Positions 46,842-56,561 are shown, counted from the first letter of the stretch. The stretch: 64,000 bases of DNA from Sphingobium sp. CCH11-B1 (GCF_001556865.1 NZ_LSJY01000003.1:1-64000); one strand, 5' to 3'. Notes: a model not told the origin generated them from the sequence alone. Program-made: numbers and translations.

Positions 46842-47786
46842 ATGGTTAGCTTTCTGGAATTCGAAAAGCCGATCGCCGAACTGGAAGCGCGCATCGTGGA
46901 ATTGCGCGCCACCGCGAGCGTCGGCGACATCAACATCGACGGCGAGATCGCCACGCTGGAAAACCGTGCCGCCAAGCTGCTGGCGGACACCTATGGCAAG
47001 CTGACGCCCTGGCAGAAGACGCAGGTGGCGCGGCACCCCGATCGTCCCCATTTCAAGGATTATGTTGCCGGCCTGTTCGACAATTTCATGCCGCTTGCCG
47101 GGGATCGCGCCTTTGCCGACGATCAGGCGATCCTGGGCGGTTTCGCGACGCTGGGCGAACGGCGCGTGATGGTGATCGGCCATGAAAAGGGCGACGACAC
47201 CGCCAGCCGCGTGCGGCACAATTTCGGCATGGCCAAGCCCGAGGGCTATCGCAAGGCGATCCGCCTGATGGAACTGGCGGATCGGTTCGGCCTGCCGGTG
47301 GTGACCCTGGTCGATACGTCGGGCGCTTTCCCCGGCGTGCAGGCGGAAGAACGGGGGCAGGCCGAAGCGATCGCGCGATCGACCGAAGCCTGCCTGAAGC
47401 TGGGCGTGCCGATGGTGGCCGCCGTGGTGGGCGAGGGCGGATCGGGCGGCGCGATTGCGCTGGCCGCGGCCAATCGCGTCATCATGTTCGAACATGCGGT
47501 CTATTCGGTCATCTCGCCCGAAGGCTGCGCATCGATCCTGTGGCGCACGGCCGACAAGGCGAGCGACGCCGCCACCGCCATGCAGGTGACGGCGCAGCAC
47601 CTCAAAAATCTGGGCGTGATCGACCGGATCGTGCCGGAGCCGATCGGCGGCGCGCATCGCGAGCCGGTGCAGGCGATCGCCAGCCTGGGAACCGCGATAG
47701 AGGCGGAGCTGGACGCGCTCGACGGCATGGCCGCCGATGCGCTGCGCACCGACCGTGCCGACAAATTTCTCGCCATAGGGGCCTGA
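46842..47786 (+). CDS. accA: Acetyl-CoA carboxylase carboxyltransferase subunit alpha
   Basis: AccA with AccD transfers carboxyl from biotin to acetyl-CoA, making malonyl-CoA. The 314 aa protein has the family N-terminus ([15 protein letters not shown]), [20 protein letters not shown] and [11 protein letters not shown], the crotonase-like oxyanion glycine-rich loop. Length is typical. It follows xerD by 11 bases. Confidence 0.96.
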   Translation: MVSFLEFEKPIAELEARIVELRATASVGDINIDGEIATLENRAAKLLADTYGKLTPWQKTQVARHPDRPHFKDYVAGLFDNFMPLAGDRAFADDQAILGGFATLGERRVMVIGHEKGDDTASRVRHNFGMAKPEGYRKAIRLMELADRFGLPVVTLVDTSGAFPGVQAEERGQAEAIARSTEACLKLGVPMVAAVVGEGGSGGAIALAAANRVIMFEHAVYSVISPEGCASILWRTADKASDAATAMQVTAQHLKNLGVIDRIVPEPIGGAHREPVQAIASLGTAIEAELDALDGMAADALRTDRADKFLAIGA

Positions 47787-47859
47787 ACCCACTTCATTTT
47801 CCGGGAACGCCCCGCCATTGTCGCTCGTTGCGAAGGGGTAACGGGAAAGGGTGAGGCGC

Positions 47860-49338
47860 ATGAAGGGTAGATGGGCGCTGGGCGGTGCGGGCGCGGCGTT
47901 GATCGCCGCCATCGCCGCGCCGGCGGTGATCGGGCAACAGCGCGCGGTTCGCACCACATCGTCGATCAGCGCGCAGGATAAGGCGAGCGGGGCGAAGCGG
48001 CATCCGGAACTGCTGAAGGAATTTGGCGGCGCCTATGCAGGGCCACAGGCGAAATATGTGGAAGGGGTCGGCCGGCGCATCGCCGTCCAGTCCGGCCTGT
48101 CCAACGCACAGGGCGATTTCACGGTCACCTTGCTCAATTCCCCCGTCAACAACGCCTTCGCCATTCCCGGCGGCTATGTCTATGTGACGCGGCAATTGAT
48201 GGCCCTGATGAACGACGAGGCGGAACTGGCCGGCGTGCTGGGCCATGAGGTCGGCCATGTCGCGGCGGAACATGGCCAGCGCAGGCAGAAAGCGGCCCAG
48301 CGCAACGCCATTGGCGGCGCCCTGCTGGGGGTGCTGGCGGGGGCATTTCTGGGCGATTCCGGGCTGGCCGGTATCGTGCAGAAGGGCATCGGCACAGGGA
48401 GCCAGCTGCTGACCCTCAAATTTTCGCGCACGCAGGAATATGAGGCCGACGACCTGGGCATCCGCTACCTGGCGTCCGCCGGTTACGATCCGCGCGCGCT
48501 GTCGGACATGCTTGCCTCTCTGGCCGCGCAGAGCAGTCTCGACGCACGGGCGGCGGGCAGCGCCCGGTCCACGCCGGAATGGGCAAGCACCCATCCTGAC
48601 CCTGCGTCTCGCGTGACCCGCGCGGCGCGGGCGGCCGATGCCACCCGGGCCAGCGGGACGGCGCGCAATCGCGACGCTTTCCTCAACGCATTGGACGGTG
48701 TGCTTTATGGCGACGATCCCAAGCAGGGCGTGATCGACGGCAACCGCTTCCGCCATCCGGACTTGCGGCTCAGCTTCACCGCGCCCAGCGGCTTCGGCAT
48801 GGAAAATGGCGCCGACGCGGTTTCCATCACTGGATCGGGCGGGCAGGCGCAGTTCGGCGGCGGCGCTTACGGCGGCGACCTTGCCGGCTATATCGACGGC
48901 GTCTTTGCTCGGCTGGGCGGCGGCAAGGGCGGCGTGCCGCAGGGCGAGGTGCAGCGCACCACGATCAACGGCCTGCCCGCGGCGTGGCGCACCGTGCGCG
49001 CCTCGACCCAGTCAAGCCAGGTCGATGCCACGGTCTTCGCCTATGATTTTGGCGGCGGGAAAGCCTATCACTTCCTTCTCATCACGCCGGCCGGGCGCGG
49101 GATTGGCCCCTTTGTGCCGATGGTCGAATCGATCCAGCGCCTCTCCGCGCAGGACGCCGCCGCCATCAAGCCGCGCCGTGTCCAGGTCGTGACCGTCAAG
49201 GCTGGCGACACGGTGCAATCGCTCGCGAAGCGAATGGCCTATACCGATTATCCGGTGGAGCGGTTCGTGACGATCAACGCGCTCGCCGCCAACGCCACGC
49301 TGCGGCCGGGGCAACGGGTCAAGATCGTCGGCTGGTGA
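47860..49338 (+). CDS. Periplasmic M48-family zinc metalloprotease with C-terminal LysM-like region
   Basis: The protein of about 492 aa begins with a signal peptide and has the zinc motif HEVGH in LGHEVGHVAAEHG with the third zinc Glu in EYEADDLG. This is the BepA/YfgC-type protease, which degrades or matures misfolded outer membrane proteins such as LptD. The C-terminal VKAGDTVQSLAKRM resembles a LysM-like peptidoglycan-contact motif. ATG 47860 is chosen; the GTG at 47851 adds three residues. Its terminator is shared with the convergent pilin gene. Confidence 0.88.
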   Translation: MKGRWALGGAGAALIAAIAAPAVIGQQRAVRTTSSISAQDKASGAKRHPELLKEFGGAYAGPQAKYVEGVGRRIAVQSGLSNAQGDFTVTLLNSPVNNAFAIPGGYVYVTRQLMALMNDEAELAGVLGHEVGHVAAEHGQRRQKAAQRNAIGGALLGVLAGAFLGDSGLAGIVQKGIGTGSQLLTLKFSRTQEYEADDLGIRYLASAGYDPRALSDMLASLAAQSSLDARAAGSARSTPEWASTHPDPASRVTRAARAADATRASGTARNRDAFLNALDGVLYGDDPKQGVIDGNRFRHPDLRLSFTAPSGFGMENGADAVSITGSGGQAQFGGGAYGGDLAGYIDGVFARLGGGKGGVPQGEVQRTTINGLPAAWRTVRASTQSSQVDATVFAYDFGGGKAYHFLLITPAGRGIGPFVPMVESIQRLSAQDAAAIKPRRVQVVTVKAGDTVQSLAKRMAYTDYPVERFVTINALAANATLRPGQRVKIVGW

Positions 49339-49349
49339 CGGAAACGCAA

Positions 49350-49379
49350 AAGGGCGGCGGACTTTCGTCCACCGCCCTT
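49350..49379. terminator. Bidirectional intrinsic terminator
   Basis: AAGGGCGG-c-GGAC (49350-49362) pairs with GTCC-a-CCGCCCTT (49367-49379) around TTTC. On the minus strand it is followed by TTTTGCG, on the plus strand by GTGTCTTT. It lies between the convergent M48 and pilin genes. Confidence 0.75.
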
Positions 49380-49402
49380 GTGTCTTTGCAACGGTGCGGA
49401 GC

Positions 49403-49564
49403 TTACTTCAGGTTGCCCGACACGTTGTTGAAGGTGCCGCTCAGACGGCTGCCCAGGTTGCTCATCGCGCCGATGGCGGCGACGGCGATCAGAGCGGCGA
49501 TCAGGCCGTATTCGATCGCGGTTGCACCCTTTTCGTTCTTCAGCATCTTACGCACGAACTTCAT
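49403..49564 (-). CDS. Flp-family type IVb pilin
   Basis: This 53 aa prepilin has a short basic leader (MKFVRKMLKNEKG) and the processing motif G-ATAIEYGLIAALIAV, where the Glu at +5 and Tyr are typical of Flp pilins. It forms the Tad pilus used in surface attachment. The start at 49564 is preceded by AAGGAGAC. The tad/cpa secretion genes are absent from the window, so these pilins sit apart from the machine. Confidence 0.9.
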   Translation of the reverse strand: MKFVRKMLKNEKGATAIEYGLIAALIAVAAIGAMSNLGSRLSGTFNNVSGNLK

Positions 49565-49706
49565 GCTACGTCTCCTTGGAATACCAAATACAGCGTTAAA
49601 AATACCCGGCCGCCCCGACTGGAAATTGGTGGTCAGCAACAACGGAAATAGAGGGGTTCAGTTGAGAAAGACTTAATGCCGCGATCCAATTGTCAAAGTT
49701 TGATGG

Positions 49707-49895
49707 TTAATGGGAACTTACTTCTGTTGCGACATTGTTCCACATGCCGACGGTCTTGCTTGCAAGCTTGTTCAACGCTGCAAGCATAGCCAGCACGATC
49801 AGCGCGACGACCAGCCCATATTCGACCGCAGTCGCGCCCCGGCTGCACCGCATGAGGCTTGAGCGGGCCAGAAACCGTAGAAGGTCGCGCATCAT
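49707..49895 (-). CDS. Second, divergent Flp-family pilin
   Basis: This 62 aa protein has a longer leader (MMRDLLRFLARSSLMRCSRG) and the prepilin motif G-ATAVEYGLVVALIVL. The mature part carries KLASKTVGMWNNV. It is 142 bases upstream of the first pilin on the same strand but is clearly divergent, as for minor pilins. The start at 49895 could also be one codon later. Confidence 0.82.
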   Translation of the reverse strand: MMRDLLRFLARSSLMRCSRGATAVEYGLVVALIVLAMLAALNKLASKTVGMWNNVATEVSSH

Positions 49896-49975
49896 TTTCC
49901 CCGTTTCGGTGCAGACAGTCCCCTGGAGCCATGTAAAGGAGGCAGGGTTAACAAAGCCCTGTGATCTGGAGCGTT

Positions 49976-50383
49976 ATGACTGATTTTTCCCCCCTCTTCG
50001 TCGTCGCGGTGGCGTTGGTCGACGCGGACGGGCGCGTGCTGGTCCAGCAGCGGCCGCCGGGCAAGGCCATGGCGGGGCTGTGGGAGTTTCCAGGCGGCAA
50101 GGTGGAAGCCGGCGAAACGCCGGAGGCGGCGCTGGTCCGTGAACTGGAGGAGGAACTGGGCATTCGCACCCACGCCAGTTGCCTGGCGCCGGCGACCTTC
50201 GCCAGCGAACCGCTGGGCGACAGGCATTTGCTGCTCTTGCTCTATGTCTGCCGCAAATGGCAGGGGGTGCCGGAGGCGCGGCATGCGACGGCGCTCAAAT
50301 GGGCGCGGCCTGCGCAACTCTATGCGCTCGACATGCCTCCCGCCGACCTGCCGCTGATCGGCCTGCTGGAGGCGTTGCTATAA
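49976..50383 (+). CDS. mutT: 8-oxo-dGTP diphosphatase (MutT-type Nudix)
   Basis: The enzyme removes oxidised GTP nucleotides before they are built into DNA. The 135 aa protein has a complete Nudix box (GGKVEAGETPEAALVRELEE then ELGI) and the MutT-like N-terminus VVAVALVDADGRVLVQQRPPGKAMAGLWEF, cut here in parts, with the W-E-F strand before the box. The ATG at 49976 is preceded by CTGGAG. Confidence 0.88.
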   Translation: MTDFSPLFVVAVALVDADGRVLVQQRPPGKAMAGLWEFPGGKVEAGETPEAALVRELEEELGIRTHASCLAPATFASEPLGDRHLLLLLYVCRKWQGVPEARHATALKWARPAQLYALDMPPADLPLIGLLEALL

Positions 50384-50444
50384 AAGGGATGCGCGGTGCG
50401 GTCCGGCAGGAGTGGCGACCCGGACGGGCCGCCAACAAGCCCGG

Positions 50445-50924
50445 TCAGTCTTCCTTGGCCTTGCTCTGCAACTGCACATAATTCTGGATGCCCATACGTT
50501 CGATCATCTCGAACTGGGTTTCCAGCGTGTCGACATGCTCTTCCTCGCTTTCGAGGATATATTGAAACAGGTCGCGGCTCACATAGTCGCGGATGGATTC
50601 GCAATAGGCGATCGCGTCCTTGAGCACCGGCAGCGCTTCATATTCCAGCTCGAGGTCGGCTTTCAGGATTTCCTCGACGCTCTCGCCGATCTTCAGCCGC
50701 CCGAGCAGCTGGAAGTTGGGCAGGCCGTCAAGGAAAAGGATGCGTTCCGCCAGCTTGTCGGCATGCTTCATCTCGTCGATCGATTCTTCATATTCGAACT
50801 TGGCGAGCTTCTCGACGCCCCAGTGATTGAGCATGCGGTAGTGGAGGAAATATTGATTGATCGCGGTCAGCTCGTTCTTGAGCACCTCGTTCAGAAATTC
50901 GATGACCTTCGGGTCGCCCTTCAT
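50445..50924 (-). CDS. bfr: Bacterioferritin
   Basis: Bfr stores iron in a 24-subunit, haem-containing shell. The 159 aa protein has the ferroxidase ligands E18, E51 and H54 (NELTAINQYF, DEMKHADKLAERI), the haem-ligand M52, and EYEALPVLKDA/EEHVDTLETQ in the second half. The start is 50924 (MKGDPKVIEF), preceded by GAGTAT. bfd is encoded 148 bases upstream on the same strand, giving the usual store-release pair. Confidence 0.95.
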   Translation of the reverse strand: MKGDPKVIEFLNEVLKNELTAINQYFLHYRMLNHWGVEKLAKFEYEESIDEMKHADKLAERILFLDGLPNFQLLGRLKIGESVEEILKADLELEYEALPVLKDAIAYCESIRDYVSRDLFQYILESEEEHVDTLETQFEMIERMGIQNYVQLQSKAKED

Positions 50925-51072
50925 GGCGTTATACTCCGGCGATTGGGGAACGGCCGGACCATAGCCTTTCGACGCAGGGCTGTTAAGCTGAAAAGCCTTG
51001 GAAATCCGCGATTTTTTGGGGCGCTATTGCGTGGTGATCGCGGCAATTCCCTGCGGATGCTTCGCAATCCTG

Positions 51073-51243
51073 TCAGGCGGAGGCGCGTTCGGCCGCGATG
51101 ATGGTGCGGGCGAAGGACACGCACTGGCCGCATTTGGGACGGCGGCCGAACTGGGCATAGGCGCTGCACGGCGTATCCGCGCCGTTGCGTGCGGCTTCCC
51201 GCACATCCTTTTCCCGAAGCGCGTTACAAACGCAGACGACCAT
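51073..51243 (-). CDS. bfd: Bacterioferritin-associated ferredoxin
   Basis: Bfd is a [2Fe-2S] ferredoxin that reduces Bfr to release iron. The 56 aa protein has C4 and C6 (MVVCVCNAL) and C38 and C41 (PKCGQCV), the BFD-like Fe-S site. AGGAG lies 10 bases before ATG 51243. A Fur-like sequence lies 38 bases upstream. The upstream gene is DUF418, with 61 bases between. Confidence 0.9.
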   Translation of the reverse strand: MVVCVCNALREKDVREAARNGADTPCSAYAQFGRRPKCGQCVSFARTIIAAERASA

Positions 51244-51280
51244 CGTGATGCTTCTCCTGTCGCAACGGAGATAGCGTGGA

Positions 51281-51297
51281 TGATAATGGGTCGCAAT
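51281..51297 (-). promoter_or_regulatory. Candidate Fur box in front of bfd
   Basis: On the minus strand the site reads ATTGCGACCCATTATCA, combining an alphaproteobacterial-type TTGCGA half with the classical ATTATCA Fur half. It is in a promoter-proximal place 38 bases before bfd. Iron control of bfd is common; the match is imperfect. Confidence 0.3.
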
Positions 51298-51304
51298 AGT
51301 AGAA

Positions 51305-52546
51305 TCAGCTGCTCCTGCGAATCTTTTGCGTCTTGCCCGAGGAGAGGGTGCGCCACAGCCATTCCGCGGGGCCGAAGGCGAAATGATCCGCCCATGGTTT
51401 GGACCACAAGAGCATGAGTGCCCAGCCGCCCAGCACGAACAAGGGCAGCAGCGCCGGCCGGACATGGGCGAACAGGCCGAGCCCCCAGCCATAGAAAAGC
51501 GCGGTCATGACAAGGCTGGTGCCCAGATAGTTGCTGAGCGTCATGCGCCCCACCGCCGCGAATCGCGCCACATAAGGGCTGGGCGCATGGCGCGCGAGCA
51601 GCCACAGGATCAGCGCCGCCCAGCCGACCGTCAGCGGGATGCGAAAGGGCAGCGACCAGGCGAGCGCCACGCCATAGGCGGGCAGGGGCGCGAAGCCGCT
51701 CGCCACGACCCACAGCGCCATCGCCGCCATCGGCGGCAGTCCGATCAGGAAGCAGTGCCGGGCGGTGCGCCGATACTGGTCGGCATCCCAGCCGCCTGTC
51801 AGGAACCCGCCCTTCAGCATCGCCATGCCGAGCAGCATGAAGCCCAGCGTTTCGAAGGCGTTGAACAGGAAGCCCCACAGCCATTCGCCGGGGAACGCCG
51901 CCGCCTTCATGGCGAGGATGCCGGTGAAGCCGCCGCGATAGGTCGCGATTTCGTGCAGCGTCGCCGGGCTGGCGGGATCGCTGAGCGCGCGCATGAAGCT
52001 CTGGAAGCCCTCGCGCGTGGCGGCGCTGGCATCGGGCGCTGCCGCGGCGCTTCCCCACAGATAGAGGCTCGCGATGAAGGCGGCCATCAGCAGAAACTGG
52101 ACCAGGAAGCAAAGAAAGGCGCGCTTGACCAGCGCCAGCGGTTCCAGCCCGACGAAGAGCAGCGCGAACAGGCCGACAATGGCGTAAATGCGCAATATGT
52201 CGCCCCACCAGAGCAGAAAGACGTGCGCGCAGCCGATGACGAACAGCCAGGCCAGCCGAATCATCTGGGTCCGCCGCCCGTCGCGGCCGGCCATTTCCTC
52301 CTTGTCGATCAGCAGCAGCATGGACGCGCCGAACAAAAGGGCGAAGAGGCCGCGCATCTTGCCGTCCACCAGGATCAGGCTGACCGCCCAGAAGGCGATG
52401 TCCCCTGGCGAAAGCGATCCAGCGATCGCGGGGTTGAAATAGGCGCTCTGCGGCAGGGCGAAGGCGGTGATGTTCATCCACACTATGCCAAGCACGGCGC
52501 AGCCGCGCAGCACGTCCATGGCGGGAATGCGGGGGGAAGCGGTCAT
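51305..52546 (-). CDS. DUF418-family polytopic membrane protein
   Basis: This 413 aa protein has about ten hydrophobic helices. The N-terminal RIPAMDVLRGCAVLGIVWMN matches the start of DUF418/DUF1624-type proteins, related to acyltransferase_3 enzymes, and the C-terminal region (VGRMTLSNYLGTSLVMTALFY) is the DUF418 domain. Function is unknown; transfer of an acyl group to an envelope sugar is a guess from the remote relation. It is divergent from the BioC-like gene. Confidence 0.75.
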   Translation of the reverse strand: MTASPRIPAMDVLRGCAVLGIVWMNITAFALPQSAYFNPAIAGSLSPGDIAFWAVSLILVDGKMRGLFALLFGASMLLLIDKEEMAGRDGRRTQMIRLAWLFVIGCAHVFLLWWGDILRIYAIVGLFALLFVGLEPLALVKRAFLCFLVQFLLMAAFIASLYLWGSAAAAPDASAATREGFQSFMRALSDPASPATLHEIATYRGGFTGILAMKAAAFPGEWLWGFLFNAFETLGFMLLGMAMLKGGFLTGGWDADQYRRTARHCFLIGLPPMAAMALWVVASGFAPLPAYGVALAWSLPFRIPLTVGWAALILWLLARHAPSPYVARFAAVGRMTLSNYLGTSLVMTALFYGWGLGLFAHVRPALLPLFVLGGWALMLLWSKPWADHFAFGPAEWLWRTLSSGKTQKIRRSS

Positions 52547-52694
52547 GCGACGATATTTTCCTGCTTCGGCCGGGAGGGCGGGCGCTCTTCTGACGCGCCT
52601 AGAGCCTTTTCATCCGGCGTGAAAAGGGCCTTGTGCTTCATCGCCGCATTTTCCAAGGCGAGTGCATGACCCGTCAACCCGCCCTGATCCAGCC

Positions 52695-53456
52695 ATGATC
52701 GACGCGCGCAAGCAGCGGATCAGCGACGCATTCGGCGCGGCGGCCCCGCATTATGAGGCGCATGCCGGGCCGCAGCGCTTCGCCGCGGCGCTTGTCGCCG
52801 ATCTTGCCCGGCGGCAGCATCCCGGCGGCGCGGCGCGGATATTGGAGATAGGCTGCGGCACGGGCCTGCTGACGCGCGACATCCAGGCGCGCTGGCCCGC
52901 CGCGGAACTGACCGCGACAGATATCTCCCCCGGCATGTTGGCGCAGGCGGCGGCGCAGGGCCGGGTGGCCGGCACGTTCCTGACGATGGACGGGGAGGCT
53001 CCGGCCTTCGACGGGCCATGGTTCGACCTTATCCTTTCCAGCCTCGCCTTCCAGTGGTTTGACGATCTGTCGGCCGCCATCGCCCGACTTGCAGCACTGC
53101 TGCGGCCCGGCGGAAGCCTGATCTTCTCCACCATGGGGCGGGGCAGTTTCGTGGCCTGGCGCGCGGCGCACGACGCCTGCGGACTGCCATGCGGCGTGCC
53201 GCTCTATCCCACGCTGGACGCGTTGCGACCGATGCTGGCGGATCATGGCGACGCCTTCGCCTTCGACGAGGAGGTCGCGATCGAGGGGCGGGGTGCGCGG
53301 GCGCTGCTGGCGCATCTCAAGGGGATCGGCGCGGTCGTGCCCGGCGCGGGGCGCCCCCCCCTGTCCGCCGGGCAGTTGCGGCGCGTGATGGACGCCTATG
53401 ACGCCGCCGGGGGGCAGGATCGCTATCAGCTGCTGTTCGGCCGGGTGACGCGCTGA
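52695..53456 (+). CDS. SAM-dependent methyltransferase, BioC-like
   Basis: This 253 aa protein starts MIDARKQRISDAFGAAAPHY, which closely parallels the BioC N-terminus, and has SAM motif I LEIGCGTGLLT and LILSSLAFQWFDD. BioC methylates malonyl-ACP to begin biotin synthesis. No other bio genes are near, so the specific role is an inference. ATG 52695 matches the family start; GTG 52662, with AAGG upstream, would add 11 residues. Confidence 0.75.
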   Translation: MIDARKQRISDAFGAAAPHYEAHAGPQRFAAALVADLARRQHPGGAARILEIGCGTGLLTRDIQARWPAAELTATDISPGMLAQAAAQGRVAGTFLTMDGEAPAFDGPWFDLILSSLAFQWFDDLSAAIARLAALLRPGGSLIFSTMGRGSFVAWRAAHDACGLPCGVPLYPTLDALRPMLADHGDAFAFDEEVAIEGRGARALLAHLKGIGAVVPGAGRPPLSAGQLRRVMDAYDAAGGQDRYQLLFGRVTR

Positions 53457-53499
53457 GACGAGGATTGCGCACCGGCGGCCCCCATGCAATGCGGGAGCG

Positions 53500-54030
53500 A
53501 TGACGACCGGATTTTCCCTTCGCCCCGCCGAGGCCGCCGACGTGACGGCGCTGGCGGCACTCAAGCTGGCGGCTTTCCGCGAAACCTTCCTCGACGGGTT
53601 CGGCGTGCCCTATCCGCCCGCCGACCTCGCCCGGTTCGAGGCGGAGAGCTATGGCGTGGAGAAGGTGGCACGGGAGATTGCCGATCCCACGCACGCGACA
53701 TGGGTGGTGGAGGATGGCGGCCGGCTGCTGGCCTATGCCCATGTCGGACCGTGCAAGCTGCCCCATCCGGAGGCCAGCGCCGATCAGGGCGAGCTATATC
53801 AGATCTACGCCCTCAACGCCGCGCAGGGGCGGGGCGCCGGGCGCGCGCTGCTGGACGCCGCGCTCGATTGGCTGGGCACGCATATGCCGGGGCCGGTGTG
53901 GCTGGGCGTCTGGTCGGGCAACGAACGGGCGCAGGCTGTCTATGGCCGGCGCGGCTTCGAGAAGGTCGGCGAATATGGCTTTCCGGTCGGTGACTGGACC
54001 GACCATGAATTTATCTACCGCCGACCCTGA
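53500..54030 (+). CDS. GNAT-family N-acetyltransferase
   Basis: This 176 aa protein has the GNAT fold with acetyl-CoA loop AAQGRGAGRALL, preceded by ELYQIYAL and followed by WSGNERAQAVYGRRGFEKVG. These match the ElaA/RimI-like GNAT enzymes with unknown acceptors. It is single, between the BioC-like gene (44 bases upstream) and convergent purL (6 bases between stops). Confidence 0.82.
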   Translation: MTTGFSLRPAEAADVTALAALKLAAFRETFLDGFGVPYPPADLARFEAESYGVEKVAREIADPTHATWVVEDGGRLLAYAHVGPCKLPHPEASADQGELYQIYALNAAQGRGAGRALLDAALDWLGTHMPGPVWLGVWSGNERAQAVYGRRGFEKVGEYGFPVGDWTDHEFIYRRP

Positions 54031-54036
54031 TCGTCT

Positions 54037-56214
54037 TTAGAGTTCGCCGCCCATCAGCGCAGGGAAGAAGCCTTCATGCGCGGCGCGCAGGTCGGCCAGC
54101 GGCACGCCGGCGACGGCGTCGCCGCCCACCGTGCCGATCCGCACCGCGCCCGCGACCTGGGCGTCCGGCGCGGTGGTGACGACATAGCGGCCCTGATCCT
54201 CGCCAAAGGCGCTTGCAGGGGTGAAGGCGGTGACGGTTTCCGCGCCGATATTGCCGGCCAGCGCCATTTCGGCGATCGCGACCAGCAGCCCGCCATCGGA
54301 AATATCGTGGACGGCGCTCGCCGTGCCGTTCGCGACGAGCGTGCGGACGAGATCGGCATTGGCGCGCTCGGCCGCCAGATCGACCTTGGGCGCGTCGCCT
54401 GCCTCGCGGCCGGCAATCTCGCGCAGCCAGATCGATTGGCCAAGGTGCGATCCTTCGCCGCCGATCAGCCAGATGGCGTCGCCGGCGGTCTTGAACGCGA
54501 CCGTCGCCATGACGTCCACGTCCGCTAGCAGGCCGATGCCGCCGATCGCAGGCGTCGGCAGGATGGCCGATCCGCCGCCGGTCGCCTTGCTTTCATTATA
54601 GAGGCTGACATTGCCCGACACGATCGGGAAGTCCAGGGCGCGGCAGGCGTCGCCCATGCCGTCGAGGCATCCGGTGAGTTGCGCCATGATCTCGGGCCGC
54701 TGGGGATTGGCGAAGTTCAGGCAGTTGGTGACGGCGAGCGGGGTCGATCCGACCGCCGACAGGTTGCGATAGCATTCCGCGATGGCCTGTTTGCCGCCTT
54801 CATAGGGATCGGCATAGCAATAACGCGGCGTGCAATCGGTGCTGATCGCGATGCCCTTGCGCGTGCCATGGACGCGCACGACCGCCGCGTCGCCGCCCGG
54901 CCGCTGCACCGTGTCCGCGCCGACCATATGGTCATATTGTTCCCATATCCACCGCCGGCTGGCGATGTCGGGCGAGGCCATGAGGGTCAGCAGGTCCGCG
55001 CCCACATTGGCGCTTTGAGGCAAGTCGCCGAGCGGTTCCACCTTGGCCCAGGCCTTATAGTCTTCGCGCGACAGCGACGGCCGGTCGTAGAGCGGGGCGT
55101 CGTCGGCCAGCGGCGCGAGCGGGATGTCGCACACCGTTTCGCCCCGGTGGACCAGCACCATGCGGCCCGTGTCGGTGACATGGCCGATGACCGCGAAGTC
55201 CAGCTCCCACTTGCGGAAGATCGCCTCGGCAAAGCCTTCCTTGCCGGGCTGCAGCACCATGAGCATGCGCTCCTGGCTTTCCGACAGCATCATTTCATAG
55301 GCGGTCATGCCGGTTTCGCGCTGCGGCACGTCGTCCATGTTGAGCTGGATGCCGACGCCGCCCTTGGACGCCATCTCGACGCTGGAGGAAGTGAGGCCCG
55401 CCGCGCCCATATCCTGAATGGCGACGATGGCGTCCGACGCCATCAGTTCCAGGCACGCCTCGATCAGCAGCTTTTCGGTGAAGGGGTCGCCCACCTGCAC
55501 GGTCGGCCGCTTTTCATCGCTGTCCTCGCCGAAGTCGGCGGACGCCATGGTCGCGCCATGGATACCGTCGCGGCCGGTCTTGGACCCGACATAGACGATC
55601 GGATTGCCGACGCCCGACGCCGCCGAATAGAAGATCTTGTCCGTGTCCGCGACACCCACGGTCATGGCGTTGACCAGGATGTTGCCGTCATAGGCGGCAT
55701 GGAAATTCACTTCTCCGCCCACGGTCGGCACGCCCACGCAATTGCCGTAGCCGCCGATGCCGTGCACCACGCCGCTGATGAGGTGGCGCATCCTGGGATG
55801 ATCGGGCCGGCCGAAACGCAGCGCGTTCATGTTGGCGATCGGCCGCGCGCCCATGGTGAAGACGTCGCGCAAGATGCCGCCCACGCCCGTCGCCGCGCCC
55901 TGATAGGGCTCGATATAGCTCGGGTGGTTGTGGCTCTCCATCTTGAAGATGGCGGCCTGACCGTCACCGATATCGACCACGCCCGCATTCTCGCCGGGGC
56001 CGCAGATCACCTGCGGGCCGGTGGTCGGCAGCTTCTTGAGATGGATGCGGCTCGACTTGTAGCTGCAATGTTCCGACCACATGACGGAAAAGATGCCGAG
56101 TTCGGTCAGGTTCGGCTCGCGCCCGAGCGCATGGAGGACGCGATCATATTCTTCCGGGGAAAGGCCATGTTCGGCGACGATTTCCGGGGTGATTTGGGCG
56201 GCGGTGCTGGACAT
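54037..56214 (-). CDS. purL: Phosphoribosylformylglycinamidine synthase subunit PurL
   Basis: PurL makes FGAM from FGAR with ATP and ammonia from PurQ, in purine synthesis. The 725 aa protein is the short PurL form that works with separate PurQ and PurS. It has [15 protein letters not shown] with catalytic His, [38 protein letters not shown] and [14 protein letters not shown]. The start at 56214 is set by [13 protein letters not shown]. purQ and purS are not in the window. Confidence 0.96.
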   Translation of the reverse strand: MSSTAAQITPEIVAEHGLSPEEYDRVLHALGREPNLTELGIFSVMWSEHCSYKSSRIHLKKLPTTGPQVICGPGENAGVVDIGDGQAAIFKMESHNHPSYIEPYQGAATGVGGILRDVFTMGARPIANMNALRFGRPDHPRMRHLISGVVHGIGGYGNCVGVPTVGGEVNFHAAYDGNILVNAMTVGVADTDKIFYSAASGVGNPIVYVGSKTGRDGIHGATMASADFGEDSDEKRPTVQVGDPFTEKLLIEACLELMASDAIVAIQDMGAAGLTSSSVEMASKGGVGIQLNMDDVPQRETGMTAYEMMLSESQERMLMVLQPGKEGFAEAIFRKWELDFAVIGHVTDTGRMVLVHRGETVCDIPLAPLADDAPLYDRPSLSREDYKAWAKVEPLGDLPQSANVGADLLTLMASPDIASRRWIWEQYDHMVGADTVQRPGGDAAVVRVHGTRKGIAISTDCTPRYCYADPYEGGKQAIAECYRNLSAVGSTPLAVTNCLNFANPQRPEIMAQLTGCLDGMGDACRALDFPIVSGNVSLYNESKATGGGSAILPTPAIGGIGLLADVDVMATVAFKTAGDAIWLIGGEGSHLGQSIWLREIAGREAGDAPKVDLAAERANADLVRTLVANGTASAVHDISDGGLLVAIAEMALAGNIGAETVTAFTPASAFGEDQGRYVVTTAPDAQVAGAVRIGTVGGDAVAGVPLADLRAAHEGFFPALMGGEL

Positions 56215-56285
56215 GCCCGCGCCTTTAGCGGCGGCACGGCGGAAGGGCAATGGCGGGCAGGCCCGCGCAAGGGCGCGCGAGGCGC

Positions 56286-56312
56286 AAAAAAAGACCCGCC
56301 CGGAGGCGGGTC
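56286..56312 (-). terminator. Intrinsic terminator of the entericidin-like gene
   Basis: On the minus strand GACCCGCC (56312-56305) and GGCGGGTC (56300-56293) form a perfect 8-bp stem with a 4-base loop, then TTTTTTT. It ends the 56465-56337 transcript 25 bases after its stop. Confidence 0.9.
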
Positions 56313-56336
56313 ATGCTAGGGGGCCGGGAAACAGGG

Positions 56337-56465
56337 TCAGTCGGCGGCGTCTTCCACCGCCTTGCCCGCGCTCTGCACGTCGCGGCCAGCGCCTTCGACG
56401 GTGTTGCAGGCGGCGACCATCAGCGAACCGGTAAGCAGCAAAGCGGCCAGGATCTTCTTCGTCAT
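56337..56465 (-). CDS. Entericidin-type small lipoprotein
   Basis: This 42 aa protein is a lipoprotein: MTKKILAALLLTGSLMVAAC gives the lipobox before Cys20, then NTVEGAGRDVQSAGKA, the pattern of the entericidin EcnA/EcnB family. Such proteins are stress-induced membrane lipoproteins; in alphaproteobacteria they are frequent targets of the EcfG general-stress sigma factor. GAGGAGG lies 6 bases before the start. An EcfG-like promoter ends about 33 bases upstream and a dedicated terminator follows. Confidence 0.88.
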   Translation of the reverse strand: MTKKILAALLLTGSLMVAACNTVEGAGRDVQSAGKAVEDAAD

Positions 56466-56497
56466 CGAAAACCTCCTCAAAAACGGACGAACGGAAG

Positions 56498-56522
56498 AAC
56501 CCGCGCCGGCAGCTTCCGTTCC
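56498..56522 (-). promoter_or_regulatory. EcfG-like promoter of the entericidin gene
   Basis: On the minus strand, GGAAC (56522-56518), 16 bases, GGTT (56501-56498). The known alphaproteobacterial EcfG consensus is GGAAC-N16/17-CGTT; the -10 differs in one base. The predicted start is near 56490, giving a 5' leader of about 25 bases with the ribosome site. The same GGTT variant occurs at 56666. Confidence 0.5.
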
Positions 56523-56561
56523 GCGACCGAAAAGAATAAAGAATTCAGCTATTTGGAGGGC

